Source: CAVYUC01 sp963816685
GTDB taxonomy: Bacteria; Bacteroidota; Bacteroidia; Bacteroidales; Prolixibacteraceae
Assembly (NCBI GenBank): GCA_963816685.1
Contig: CAWFMB010000031.1
Location: 1-64,000, forward strand
Length of the DNA stretch: 64,000 nucleotides
Reading direction: 5' to 3'
Numbering within the stretch: position 1 is the stretch's first letter; the number at the start of each line of letters is the position of its first letter. The notes beneath the pieces were generated by a model. It saw only the letters and a list, made by a program, of their open reading frames with translations. It was not told where the DNA came from and did no database searches. The position numbers and the translations under genes were made by a program. Positions 18,161-28,420 of the stretch are shown here, in pieces.

Positions 18161-19033
18161 TCAGCAGAATTCCTTGCAGCGGGTATTAAAATTTTTGGTA
18201 TTGGTTCGCGATACAGGAATTTCTTCATCGATACCCTGAAGTTTCAGCCGGTATCCCAAACTATTACCTTTTACTGAGGTCACTTTATTAAGGTTGATAA
18301 TAAATGCACGATGCGTACGGATAAGAAAAGGAAAGGTTGAAAGCTGCTGTTCAATATCGCTGATGGAATTACGGATGATTATTTTTTTGATTTTGCCATC
18401 CGATTGAAGGTGAAAATTAACGTAGTTGCTATCAGAAACAGCATAAATCAACTGGCTGGGGTAAAAACTCAGTGATTCCTTTTTTAACTGTGAGTTTATT
18501 TGTATAAGTTCTTCTTTTGCTGCTTCAGATTTTGCTGAGAAATTCGACGGCAGGTCTGCCGGTATCATCAGGTAACGGATATTCGTCAGTGTGAAATAAA
18601 GAAAAGGAATAATTCCGATGAGGAATGCATTTTTTACAGAGTCATAAAATGTAGGGAAATTCCACCTGTCCGCCGGTTCTTCAATAATAAAAGCAGAAAG
18701 GTAAATCATAATCCCCATGCCCCATAGCAGGATAAAAACAGCAAGCAGTTCTTTTTTTAATGTCCAGGTTGATTTTTCAGAGAAGTATTTTGTTTGTTTT
18801 AAACCAGTTATCCCGATAAAAAGTGATACACCGGCAAGCAGGGCATAGACGCTCATTGTAGCTGTGTAACCCAAATAGCGGCCTGCATGTGCCTTTAGTG
18901 GATTATACAGGAGCGCAAATACAATGGTAAAAAGAGAAATCAGAAGGCTGCCATAAAGCGGATACCTGATAATAAAATTCTGAGGGAACTTCTCTGACAA
19001 CCATTTTACTGAAACTGTTTTCATGAAAAACAT
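18161..19033 (-). CDS. membrane-anchored LytTR DNA-binding regulator
   Basis: 290 residues. Four hydrophobic segments occupy about residues 20-150 (YGSLLISLFTIVFALLY, YALLAGVSLFIGITGL, LLAVFILLWGMGIMIYL, AFLIGIIPFLYFTLT). A C-terminal LytTR domain follows from about 200 (IYAVSDSNYVNFHLQSDGKIKKIIIR, FPFLIRTHRAFIINLNKVTSVKG). There is no receiver domain, so sensing is probably by the membrane part. The start MFFMKTV has an alternative ATG three codons in. It lies 150 bp upstream of the receptor pseudogene on the same strand and may once have controlled it. Confidence 0.8.
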   Translation of the reverse strand: MFFMKTVSVKWLSEKFPQNFIIRYPLYGSLLISLFTIVFALLYNPLKAHAGRYLGYTATMSVYALLAGVSLFIGITGLKQTKYFSEKSTWTLKKELLAVFILLWGMGIMIYLSAFIIEEPADRWNFPTFYDSVKNAFLIGIIPFLYFTLTNIRYLMIPADLPSNFSAKSEAAKEELIQINSQLKKESLSFYPSQLIYAVSDSNYVNFHLQSDGKIKKIIIRNSISDIEQQLSTFPFLIRTHRAFIINLNKVTSVKGNSLGYRLKLQGIDEEIPVSRTNTKNFNTRCKEFC

Positions 19034-19480
19034 CCATTTTTATTTCAGCAGTAAATTTAGAAATACAAAATCAGGTTCCAATGATGTATTTGGATCATTT
19101 CATGATTTATTTTTTGAACCATCTGATTAAAATGTAATTGGATTTTAATTACTGAAAGATGTTTTAATTGTACAGACTGTCAAAATCTTAACCTTCAAAC
19201 CTGTGTTGCTTCAAAATATCTGAATAAATATCTGACATAGTCGTTACATTAATCATATCTGGAAGGTTCTCCACTTAATAGGGAAAGCCGGAGGCAGAAG
19301 GATAAAAAAACCTGTATATTTCAATTTAATTATATGCCACCATTTCAGTTGAAATTAGCCAAAGGGATACCGAAGGTTACCGACGAATTACACGGATGAA
19401 CACGCAGGAAAGAAATTACCATTGATTTCAAATTTCCCTTCAGGATTTAAAGGTTTTTGACTTTTGGGAACGGACTCAAA
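19034..19480. other. gene-free spacer
   Basis: About 450 bp between two leftward genes. AT-rich. I see no coding frame, structured RNA or clear repeat in it apart from a short cacggatgaacacg word. Confidence 0.4.
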
Positions 19481-20362
19481 CTATTGTTCCTCATATTGCA
19501 GCTTTTTAATTGCATTACTGGCTGCCCGTTGTGTTTTTTTCACCTTGTAATTGTACCAGCGCTTGTCAAATAACTTTCTGAGTAAATCATCAAGGTTGGA
19601 TAAAACTGTGACATTCCACAAGCCCCGCAGAAACTTTTGGGGAACGGGAGCCACTGCACGCTGGTTAATTGCATAACCTCCATCAATGTACTTGATGTAG
19701 TGCCAGTATCCGCCGGGCATGAAAAGCGTATCACCCGGTTCCAGAATACAATGCTGACCTTTTACATACTTAAGGCCAGGATATTTTTCATAATCGGGCT
19801 GCTCAGGATTAGCTGAAGTATGAACGCCAAACGGATATTTGTACAGCAGTTTGGAATACCGCGGATGGATAAGAAAGACTTCTTTGCGGCCATACAACTG
19901 GGTTAAAAACACATTCGACCAGTCCATGTCCTGGTGCATGCGCACTTTTGAATTTTTTCCACCAAAGAACATAAACGGAATCCTGATGTAAAACCGGGTA
20001 AGCGGGGGATAGGAGAAATCATTTTTTAAATCAGGCTGATGCCTGAAGATATTAAACAGAAACAGGCGCACATCACTTTCCTCGTGCGAAATGATGGTGT
20101 CAAGGTATTCTGAGAATTTCATTTTGCGATCCGGTTGTTTAAACGAACGGTCTTCGTTTTGCATCCGGCCGTCGAAAACTCCTACCTCAATATCACCAAG
20201 CCGTTTCTTAAAATAGGCAACAGTCCATTTTCGGGTGGCAGGATAGTCTTTCCACAAACCCCTGATGACAACCGGTTTTTCCTTATAAAGATATTCTTTT
20301 TTAAAACGTTCCGGAGTTATATTCTCCACAATATCTACTGGTGTTAAAAACCGTTCTTCCAT
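19481..20362 (-). CDS. JmjC/cupin-8 domain 2-oxoglutarate oxygenase-like protein
   Basis: 293 residues, cytoplasmic. KPVVIRGLWKDYPATRKWT opens a cupin-8/JmjC fold of the type found in asparaginyl or histidyl hydroxylases. The iron-binding HxD is in RMHQDMDWS (about residue 142) and the distal His in MPGGYWHYIKY (about 217). EVFLIHPRYSKLLYKY and LEPGDTLFMPGG are typical flanking segments. The likely reaction is Fe(II)/2-oxoglutarate-dependent hydroxylation; the substrate is unknown. It is a lone gene. The N-terminal MEERFLTPVDIVENITPERF start is well placed for the family. Confidence 0.8.
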   Translation of the reverse strand: MEERFLTPVDIVENITPERFKKEYLYKEKPVVIRGLWKDYPATRKWTVAYFKKRLGDIEVGVFDGRMQNEDRSFKQPDRKMKFSEYLDTIISHEESDVRLFLFNIFRHQPDLKNDFSYPPLTRFYIRIPFMFFGGKNSKVRMHQDMDWSNVFLTQLYGRKEVFLIHPRYSKLLYKYPFGVHTSANPEQPDYEKYPGLKYVKGQHCILEPGDTLFMPGGYWHYIKYIDGGYAINQRAVAPVPQKFLRGLWNVTVLSNLDDLLRKLFDKRWYNYKVKKTQRAASNAIKKLQYEEQ

Positions 20363-20770
20363 TTTTTAATGTTTAAGAAATTAAACGAAAAGGGATAGCC
20401 AATTATAGAACCAATCGATTCTTTTGACGGTTTTAAAATAAGATGACATTGAATTGTTTTTCGAAATTCAGGGTGGAAATAAACTTAATTGTTAGTCTCT
20501 TGTGTATGATACAGAGGGATTTAAGGTTGCTTTAAAATCATTGGTCATTGCAATAAAAGCAGGTAAATTCAGTTGGACAAATGAAGTTGTTAAGAAAGAA
20601 ATTTTAATTTAAAGTGTGAACCGATTACCACATGTGGGTAATCAGGGCGACATTGTAAATCTTCTATTTTTTGCGGGACAAGCTTCTGTGTTTGCAGGAT
20701 TGATTTCTATGCCAGGAAGTTCATTTTTTATTTTTAAACAATTAAAAGAAAGTTTATGTTATTCATCATT
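20363..20770. other. divergent intergenic region with possible gene remnant
   Basis: Separates the cupin gene from the Fur-family gene. A 36-codon frame at 20502-20612 (VYDTEGFKVALKSLVIAIKA...) reads like real protein but starts abruptly at GTG and has no recognisable family. It may be a relic. Confidence 0.3.
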
Positions 20771-21181
20771 ATGGAAAAAACAGTTGATGCAATTTTAAAT
20801 AAGAAGAAAATAAAACCCACTGCAATGCGTCAGCTTGTGCTTGATGTTTTACTAAAAAAGCAATCAGCAATCAGCTTGTTTGAGATTGAACAACAATTTG
20901 AAAATGTGGAGCGATCTACAATATACAGAACATTAAAAATATTTCAGCAAAATTGTATTATTCATAAGGTTGATGATGGTACAGGTGCAGTAAAATATGC
21001 ATTGTGCACAGATGGTTGTACATGTTCTGTCGAAGACCTGCATGTGCATTTCCTGTGTATAGATTGCGGTGAAACCACCTGTTTAAAAGACATACCTGTT
21101 CCGGATTTATCTTTACCTGAAAACTTTCATTTTAACAGTGCAAATTTTGTAGTCAAGGGCATTTGTGCTGTGTGCAACTAA
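20771..21181 (+). CDS. Fur-family metal-responsive repressor
   Basis: 136 residues from ATG 20771; a second in-frame ATG lies five codons earlier. A winged helix (KPTAMRQLVLDVLLKKQSAISLFEIEQQF, VERSTIYRTLKIFQ) is followed by the dimerisation and metal domain, with VEDLHVHFLCIDCGETTC and a terminal GICAVCN giving two CxxC zinc-site pairs. The metal (Fe or Zn) cannot be settled from sequence. It is immediately followed by a candidate operator and a TonB-dependent receptor, the usual target of such repressors. Confidence 0.85.
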   Translation: MEKTVDAILNKKKIKPTAMRQLVLDVLLKKQSAISLFEIEQQFENVERSTIYRTLKIFQQNCIIHKVDDGTGAVKYALCTDGCTCSVEDLHVHFLCIDCGETTCLKDIPVPDLSLPENFHFNSANFVVKGICAVCN

Positions 21182-21184
21182 ACT

Positions 21185-21201
21185 TTGCAATCCTGTTGCA
21201 A
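21185..21201. promoter_or_regulatory. candidate Fur-family operator TTGCAATCCTGTTGCAA
   Basis: Two TTGCAA hexamers, each self-palindromic, are separated by 5 bp. The site starts 4 bp after the Fur-family stop codon and overlaps the -33 region of the receptor promoter, a geometry suited to repression. The assignment to this repressor is inference from position. Confidence 0.5.
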
Positions 21202-21221
21202 AAGATAAGATTGTATCTTTG
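21195..21221 (+). promoter_or_regulatory. Bacteroidota promoter for the receptor gene
   Basis: The -7 box TATCTTTG at 21214-21221 matches TAnnTTTG exactly. A GTTG at 21195-21198 lies at an acceptable spacing for the -33 element. The untranslated leader would be about 55-75 nt. Confidence 0.5.
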
Positions 21222-21283
21222 GGGATTTTAAAATACAGTCTTTCGTAGAATTACACAGAAGTATCAATTAAATCAGATAAAAG

Positions 21284-23461
21284 GTGAAGTTTTTTCTAGT
21301 TACAATGATATCGCTCCTTGCATTTTTATCCGGCACTGCCCAGAACAATGTCTATTTCAAAATTACTGACGCTTCAGGTGAACCTTTGGCCGGAGCAAAC
21401 ATTGCTGTTGAAGGAACAATCAAGGGTACAGTTACCGACAGCACCGGAACAGCAGTGTTAAAGAATCTCCCCAATGGTAAAATAAAAATCGGGATTTCGT
21501 TTATTGGCTTTGAAGAAAAATCAGTTCACCTGAACTTGCCTTCCGACAACAACAAAACGTTTGAAATTATAATGAAGGAAGGGGAAGAACTGGAGGAAAT
21601 TGTGATTTCCACTACACGTTCTTCACGATCTATCGATGATGTTCCTACGCGGATTGAAGTTATATCGGGGGAAGAACTTGGCGAAAAGGCGGCAATGAAT
21701 TCAAGCAATATCGGGATGCTCCTGAGAGAAACAACCGGTGTGCTTATGCAGCAAACTTCATTAAGTTCGGGGAATTTAAGTATAAAAATACAGGGTTTGG
21801 ACGGCCGGTACACTCAAATTTTAAAGGATGGATTTCCGCTGTACGGGGGTTTTGCCGGGGGATTATCGATAATGCAGATTCCCCCGCTCGATTTGAGGCA
21901 GGTGGAGCTCATAAAAGGAAGTAATTCTACTTTATACGGTGGCGGTGCAATTGCAGGAATTGTAAATCTTGTTTCCATTTTACCGGAAGAAGACCCGGAA
22001 CTCAGCATCATGTTTAATCAAACGAGTGCAAAGGGGACAACCGGAAATGTATTTTATGCGCAGAAATACGGCAAAACGGGGATGACCCTTTACGGTTCTG
22101 CATACAGTCAGAAGCCATACGACCCCGATGAGGATAATTTTTCAAATATTCCAGAGGCCCGCTCATACAGCATAAACCCGAAATTTTTCTATTATATTAA
22201 TCCCACGACTGAATTGAACCTTGGATTAAGCGGTACATTTGATCACCGTACCGGCGGCGATATGGATGTAATAAACGGCAATCCGGATGCTGAACATGTA
22301 TTTACTGAAGAAAATTCTTCGGAGCGGTATTCAGGTCAGTTTGCCTTTTTTACCACACACGACAGCCGCACTTTTAGCCTGAAAAACAGCCTCAGCTATT
22401 TTAACCGCGAATTAAATGTCCCCGGATATCTGTTTTCAGGAAATCAGATTTCAGAATTCACAGAAGCACTTTTTGTACTTCAGAACAATGAAAACTCTGA
22501 CTGGCAATTTGGGGCGAACCATTATTACGAATCGTTTAATGAAGATCAAAAGGATTCGGTTGCTGCGCGGGATTATTCGCACAGTACATTTGGAGGATTT
22601 ATTCAAAATACAACCGATTTTTCGAGCCGGATTACCCTGGAAAGCGGATTCAGGGCTGATTTCGATTTAACCCATGGAAGTTTTTTCCTTCCGCGTATTT
22701 CAATGCTTTACAATGTAAGTGAAAATCTTACCACACGGCTTGGCGGCGCCATGGGATACAAGCTGCCAACTATTTTTACGGAGGATGCGGAAAGACGCTA
22801 CTTCAGAAATATTAAGCCACTTTCGATGGAAAATATTGATGCTGAAACTTCTGTTGGCGGGAATTTCGATATCAATTACAGAACTGTATTTCTTGACAAG
22901 CTTGTATTTTCTGTCAACCAGCTTTTTTATGTGACGCAATTAAAAAATGCACTGGTGCTTCGGGAAAGTCAACCTTCAGACGGATACTTTTTTGAAAATG
23001 CAAATGGAAATATTCTGACTTCAGGTTTTGAGACTAACCTGAAACTGATATACAATAATTTCAAAATGTTTTTTAATTATGCGTTAATAAATACCAAACT
23101 TAACTACGACAACATCAACAGGCAGAAACCGCTCACACCGAAGAACAATGCAGGATTTGTTGTAATGTATGATGAAGAGGAAAAATGGTCGGTTGGTTAT
23201 GAACTATACTATACCGGATGGCAGTTTGATGAATCGTACGATAAAAAACCCGACTACTGGATTATGGGTTTCATGGTGATGAGGCATTTTGAGCGTTTAT
23301 CAGTTTTTATCAATTTTGAAAACTTTACAAATACAATGCAAACCAACTTTGAGCCGTTGGTTTTACCTCCGTATAACAATCCGGTATTCCCTGATATCTG
23401 GGCACCTACAGACGGATTTGTTGTTAACGGGGGATTCAAATTTAATCTTTTGGGAAAATAA
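21284..23461 (+). CDS. TonB-dependent receptor, probable metal/siderophore uptake
   Basis: 725 residues from a GTG start (an ATG lies 7 codons in), with signal peptide MKFFLVTMISLLAFLSGTAQ. A carboxypeptidase-regulatory domain (GEPLAGANIAVEGTIKGTVTD) is followed by a plug (DDVPTRIEVISGEEL, GLDGRYTQILKDGFPLYGG, QVELIKGSNSTLYGGGAIAGIVNLVS) and a full barrel ending in GGFKFNLLGK. It imports a ligand across the outer membrane using TonB energy. The position next to a Fur-family repressor and operator suggests a metal complex, siderophore or haem ligand, which is inference. The frame is complete. Confidence 0.85.
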   Translation: MKFFLVTMISLLAFLSGTAQNNVYFKITDASGEPLAGANIAVEGTIKGTVTDSTGTAVLKNLPNGKIKIGISFIGFEEKSVHLNLPSDNNKTFEIIMKEGEELEEIVISTTRSSRSIDDVPTRIEVISGEELGEKAAMNSSNIGMLLRETTGVLMQQTSLSSGNLSIKIQGLDGRYTQILKDGFPLYGGFAGGLSIMQIPPLDLRQVELIKGSNSTLYGGGAIAGIVNLVSILPEEDPELSIMFNQTSAKGTTGNVFYAQKYGKTGMTLYGSAYSQKPYDPDEDNFSNIPEARSYSINPKFFYYINPTTELNLGLSGTFDHRTGGDMDVINGNPDAEHVFTEENSSERYSGQFAFFTTHDSRTFSLKNSLSYFNRELNVPGYLFSGNQISEFTEALFVLQNNENSDWQFGANHYYESFNEDQKDSVAARDYSHSTFGGFIQNTTDFSSRITLESGFRADFDLTHGSFFLPRISMLYNVSENLTTRLGGAMGYKLPTIFTEDAERRYFRNIKPLSMENIDAETSVGGNFDINYRTVFLDKLVFSVNQLFYVTQLKNALVLRESQPSDGYFFENANGNILTSGFETNLKLIYNNFKMFFNYALINTKLNYDNINRQKPLTPKNNAGFVVMYDEEEKWSVGYELYYTGWQFDESYDKKPDYWIMGFMVMRHFERLSVFINFENFTNTMQTNFEPLVLPPYNNPVFPDIWAPTDGFVVNGGFKFNLLGK

Positions 23462-23612
23462 GAGCAATCGGTGCAATTAACCGAAAAGAGGAAATCCATC
23501 CGTAAGGTATAAGACGGTATTCAGAAACAGGTAACACATCACTTCTTCAATGCAATGTTTGACATTGAGGATGTTTTATAAGCAATGGATTTAATTTTCA
23601 ATTTTTCAAGCA

Positions 23613-24043
23613 TTAAAACCTGATTTTAAGCCGGACTGCAAAATCAGGAGCCTCACCGGGTAAAGCAGAAAGAACCGGAAATACTTCAACATCGCGATTT
23701 CGCCGGTAAACTGATTTTGTTTTTTTACTTTTTGCGCCCACCAAAGATCCGATACCCGCACCAATAACCAGCCCGCCAGCCATATATGGGATTTCCTCCT
23801 TTTTAAAAGATTATTGAACATCTTTGTTGTTAATTTCATCGGTTAGCCACTGCAGAAAACGACGATCGGAATAAACAATACTGCCAGTCAGGAGACCAGC
23901 AATCAATCCTGAAATACCTCCAGCCAACATTCCCTCTCCAATTGTATATCCGGTTTTTCATCAGGCAGATATTTCAGAGGTTTCTGTGCAAGAAGGAAAG
24001 GAGGAAGGAAGAAAAAGAGCAGTACAACCAATATTTTATGCAT
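23613..24043 (-). pseudogene. small glycine-zipper secreted protein, two frameshifts
   Basis: Starts at 24043 with the signal-like MHKILVVLLFFFLPPFLLAQ and KPLKYLPDEKPDIQLE. It shifts near 23945 into EGMLAGGISGLIAGLLTGS, then hits a stop and continues in another frame as MAGGLVIGAGIGSLVGAKSK and DVEVFPVLSALPGEAPDFAV, ending at 23613. The GxxxG-rich segments resemble glycine-zipper membrane-inserting proteins. No single frame covers the whole, so it is probably inactive. Indel sequencing errors are the alternative. Confidence 0.6.
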
Positions 24044-24444
24044 TGTTTATTCCGGTTTTGATATGATTTTTGGACCTGGTAATCGATTTCAGGTAATCCT
24101 GAATTACAAACTGAAACAATCGGATTACGGCTAATATGTAAAAGTGTTACATTAAATAAATCAGTTACAGAAAAAAACATAAGAACGGGACTTAACGGAA
24201 ATGATACAATAATTGAGGTTCGGCTGCAATTTAATTTTTGAAATCCGATGAACCTCAATTTAACAATTAATAAACAAACGTTTGTGCATTATTTTTAAAT
24301 ACAGGAATTCTTATTTTTATTGTTAAATTGTAAATCAGTAAGTTAAATCCAATTGGATTAACAATAAAACAGATATGAACAGCTTTTAATCTTTATTGTT
24401 ATTAAATATTAATAATTTTTCAATTTACAGGAATACCATTTAGT

Positions 24445-24452
24445 TAAATTTG
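24445..24452 (+). promoter_or_regulatory. -7 promoter box TAAATTTG
   Basis: Matches TAnnTTTG and lies 23 bp before the ATG of the Oar-like receptor gene. A matching -33 box is not obvious. Confidence 0.4.
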
Positions 24453-24474
24453 CCCCGTTCTTAAATCTATAAAA

Positions 24475-27400
24475 ATGAAAAAAGCTCTATTGAAATTTAC
24501 ACTATTGATTGCATTGGTGTTAGCCTTTAATGGAACACTAATTGCGCAGATAACTACTTCTGCAATGACGGGAGTGGTAAAAAGTGAATCGGGAGAAAAA
24601 CTTCCCGGGGCAACAGTTCTGGCAATACATGTGCCTTCGGGTAGCCAGTACGGAACAATTACAAATACCGATGGGATATACAACTTACAGGGTATGCGTG
24701 CCGGAGGCCCATACACAGTTGAAATATCTTTTGTTGGTTATTCTAAAAAAACTTACACCGATATCAGGTTGTATCTTGGTGAAACATTTGTATTAAATGC
24801 AACACTGCAGGAAAGCACTGTAGATGTTGGTGAAGTAACTATTGTTGGTGCAAGGTCGTCGAAGTTTAATACAACAAAGACCGGAGCAACAACGAATATT
24901 TCGAATGAACAAATGACTGCTATTCCTACCATTAACAGGAGTATTTCAGACATCGCCCGGGTTTCGCCCTATTCAAATGGTATGAGCATTGCCGGTGGTG
25001 ACGGACGTTCAACAAATTTTACTGTTGACGGTGCCAATTTTAATAATAATTTTGGTTTAAGCTCGAACCTTCCCGGTGGAGGTAACCCTATTTCGCTGGA
25101 TGCAATTGAAGAAGTTCAGGTAGTTATTGCTCCTTTCGACGTGCGTCAGACGAATTTTCTTGGTGGCGGTATCAATGCAATCACCAAGTCAGGAACCAAC
25201 AAGTTTAAAGGTTCTGCATACACTTATTTTACAAATGAAAAATTGCGCGGCAATGAAATTGATACAGTTAATTTCGGAGATCGGCCGGAGGAATCAAGAA
25301 AAATCTATGGTTTAACGCTGGGTGGCCCGATTATCAAAAATAAACTGTTCTTTTTTGTCAACGGGGAGTATGAAGTGCGTCCCGGACAGGTTGTTACCTG
25401 GAGGCCTTCTGAAAACGGTGTTGCAAATGAAGAACTTTCGCTTTCCCGAACTAGTGTTTCTGACATGGAAAGGGTTAAAGCAACATTTAATCGACAATTA
25501 TGGTTATGATCCCGGTTCATTCAACAGCTATCCGGCTGATGAAAGCAATAAAAAACTATTGGCCCGTATCGACTGGAACATCAATGAAGACAACAAACTG
25601 AGTTTACGGTATAACTATACAAAAAACCAGGCATGGAATCCTACCAACGGGAATTCTACCGATGCAGGTTTTCGTAACCGGTCAATGGATCGTATTTCCC
25701 AATATGCAATGGCATTCTCCAATTCAATTTATTCAATGGACAATGTAGTGAATTCGTTTGCTTTTGATTTAAACAGCCGGATTTCAGCTAAATTTTCAAA
25801 TCAATTTCTTTCTACCTATACGAAAATACAGGATATCCGCGGTTCCAATTCTGATCCCTTCCCTTTTATCGATATTATGAACGGAGTTACCGCTGACGGA
25901 AAACAAATACTTGAACCTTACATGTCGGCTGGTTACGAATTATTTACATGGAATAATGGTGTAAACAACAATATTTTTAACATTACCGACAATGCAACAT
26001 TTTATTTGAGCAGTCATAAATTGACTGCAGGTTTCAGTTTTGAGCACCAAATGGCCAACAACTCCTACATGCGAAACGGCACAGGCTATTACCGTTATGC
26101 AAGCGTCGACGATTTTTTGAATCAGGCAGCGCCAAGGGATTTTGCATTGACATATGGTTATGATGGTGAACTGAGTCCTGCTGCGGAAGTTGCTTTTAAC
26201 CAGTATGGTGTTTATGCACAGGATGAATGGAATGTTGCTTCAGGGGTAAAATTAACCTATGGTATACGTGCCGACTATTTGAAATATGAAGACAACATCA
26301 TCAGAAACAATGCTATTTATGCTTTGGATTTTGGTGGTAAAAAAATTGATACCGGCGAATGGCCTACAGCTAAAGTTCAGCTTTCACCAAGAGTAGGTTT
26401 CACCTGGGATGTAGTGGGAGACCAATCATTGAAACTACGCGGCGGTACAGGCATTTTTGCAGGAAGGCTGCCACTTGTATTCTTTACGAACATGCCAACC
26501 AACTCAGGAATGGTTCAGGGCAGCTATGCAGCTGTAACAAAATACAGTTCAGATGGTACAGTTACAAGCGCAAGTCCTGTTCTGGCGACATTGACCGGGC
26601 CTATGCTGACCGATGTGGATGAGATGATTCAACAATTGAACCTGCCAAATACTATTACTCCCGAGCAAGGTATTTTACCACGCGATATTAATGGAATTGA
26701 TCCCGATTTTAAAATGCCGCAGGTTTGGAAATCATCTCTCGCTGCAGATTTTGCAGTGCCTGTTTCATTTCCTTTGACAGTTACTCTTGAAGGAATTTAC
26801 ACCAAAAATATTAATGGTGTAATGTTGAAGAATTACGACCTTCAGCAGCCGGATAACAGCTGGCAGCGCTTTAGCGGTCCCGATAACCGGTACATTTATC
26901 CGTCGGATATCAGCTACAATTCTAAAAATGCATACATCTTAACAAATAACAGTGAAGGATGGGGGGCAATCGGAAACATTACGGTGAATGCCGAACCGGT
27001 AAAGAATTTAAGTGTAATGGCTGCCTATACAATCACCGAATCAAAGGAAATCTCGGGGATGCCTGGTAGTAACGCTGCATCTGCTTACAATGGTTTAATT
27101 GAAATTAACGGACCGCATTTGCCGGATGTTCAGCGGTCGCAGTATGTAATTCCGGATAAAGCCATTGCTTTGGCTTCCTACCGGTTTGATTATGCAAGTA
27201 ATCATCTGGCAACGACCATTAACTTATTCTACACCGGATATTCTGCAGGTGGATACAGTTTTACCTATACGAATGATATGAATGGCGACGGATATGCAGC
27301 AGATTTGATTTATATCCCGAATGAAAAGGGAGAAATCAATTTTGTAAGCCAGGCAGATGAAGATGCTTTCTTCAAATTTATTGAACAGGATAAATATCTT

Positions 27401-27763
27401 AAATCGCATAAAGGGGAATATGCCGAAGCATATGCTGCAAGGGCTCCATGGGTACATACTTTTGATTTACGCCTTGCACAGGACTTCAGTATCAATGCAG
27501 GAAACACTGCACATACGTTGCAGTTCACCTTCGACTTTCTCAATTTTGGCAATTTGTTAAACAATACCTGGGGTGTTGAAAAAAACATGTTCTCGGCAAA
27601 CAATGGCCAGATATTGAAATATGAAGGTATGGATGCAGGCAACGTTCCGAATTTCTCGATGGTGACAGATGCCGGAGGAAATTATCTGTCGGAATCATAC
27701 ACTACCTATTACAATTACAATCAAACCTGGAGGTTGCAGTTAGGTGTTCGCTACTTCTTTTAA
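24475..27763 (+). pseudogene. Oar-like TonB-dependent receptor with a single frameshift
   Basis: About 1,095 codons in two frames. Part one (24475 to about 25480) has signal MKKALLKFTLLIALVLAFNG, a carboxypeptidase-regulatory domain (GEKLPGATVLAIHVPSG) and a plug (FNTTKTGATTNISNEQM, DAIEEVQVVIAPFDVRQTNF). Part two runs to the barrel end (TWRLQLGVRYFF). At 25480 an extra G in gttaaaGcaac shifts the frame. Removing it restores ERVKQHLIDNYGYDPGSF. The barrel is otherwise intact, so this is either a very recent mutation or a sequencing error. The Oar-like group is large (over 1,000 residues) and common in Bacteroidota; ligands are generally unknown. Confidence 0.8.
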
Positions 27764-27795
27764 CCGCCGGTTTGTATTAAAATTATAAATTAAAA

Positions 27796-27827
27796 AGGCT
27801 GATCTTTATGTAGGTCAGCCTTTTTTA
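27796..27827 (+). terminator. intrinsic terminator of the Oar-like gene
   Basis: AGGCTGA (27796-27802) pairs with TCAGCCT (27815-27821), followed by a T run. Confidence 0.7.
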
Positions 27828-27879
27828 GATGTACCGCGCTTGGTAAATAATCTGGTGGTGAAAGTCCGCAATTGGGGTT

Positions 27880-28350
27880 TATAGTTGCCCACGCTTTGTT
27901 CTAATGTACTTTCGAAATCTGCAATCTACCATACTGTCGTCCCTCCGGGACTAAGGGTTGAATTGTTAATTGCAAAGCTACCATACTGCCGCCCCTATCC
28001 GGGGCTAAGAAATGTTCTGCTATTTGTTGCTACCATACTGTCAGCCCTTCAGGGCTTTGGATTGTGGTATTATTAGCCAGTTAATACATTGTCAGCCCTT
28101 CGGGGCTTTGGATTTACGGATAGTGGATATTTACCAAATTTGTCGCCTTTGAGGGGCGTTGGATTTTCTTTGCCTTTTGTTCCAGCAGGGAATGGATTAA
28201 TTGTTGTCCAATTCATAGTTCTGTTAGTAACGTCGGTATGTAGCTGTCGTTTCTCCAAGACTTTGAATTGTGCATTCGATATCTACCAAACTGCCGCCCC
28301 TCCGGGACTTTGGATTTACGTATTTTCAATGATTTTATTTGCCCTTTATT
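27880..28350. repeat. dispersed gccc-cggggc hairpin repeats, five to six units
   Basis: Repeated units of the form taccatactgtcgtccctccgggactaagg, gtcagcccttcagggctttgg and tgccgcccctccgggacttt, each with a short G/C-rich hairpin and the same flanking words. Units lie near 27930, 27970, 28030, 28090, 28140 and 28285. Similar hairpin units are widespread between genes in Bacteroidota genomes, as far as I recall. There is no coding function. Confidence 0.6.
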
Positions 28351-28420
28351 CCTGCAGGAAATGGGTGAATTTGTTATCTAATTCTTAGCAAAACCGATGC
28401 ACATGGTATTCCAAAGCACA

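Noticed and set aside
20502..20612. 36-codon frame VYDTEGFKVALKSLVIAIKA...
   Set aside because: Protein-like, but too short and without recognisable family. Noted only as a possible relic.
28089..28388. 99-codon frame across hairpin repeats
   Set aside because: It encodes the G/C-rich hairpin units themselves and is not conserved-looking.
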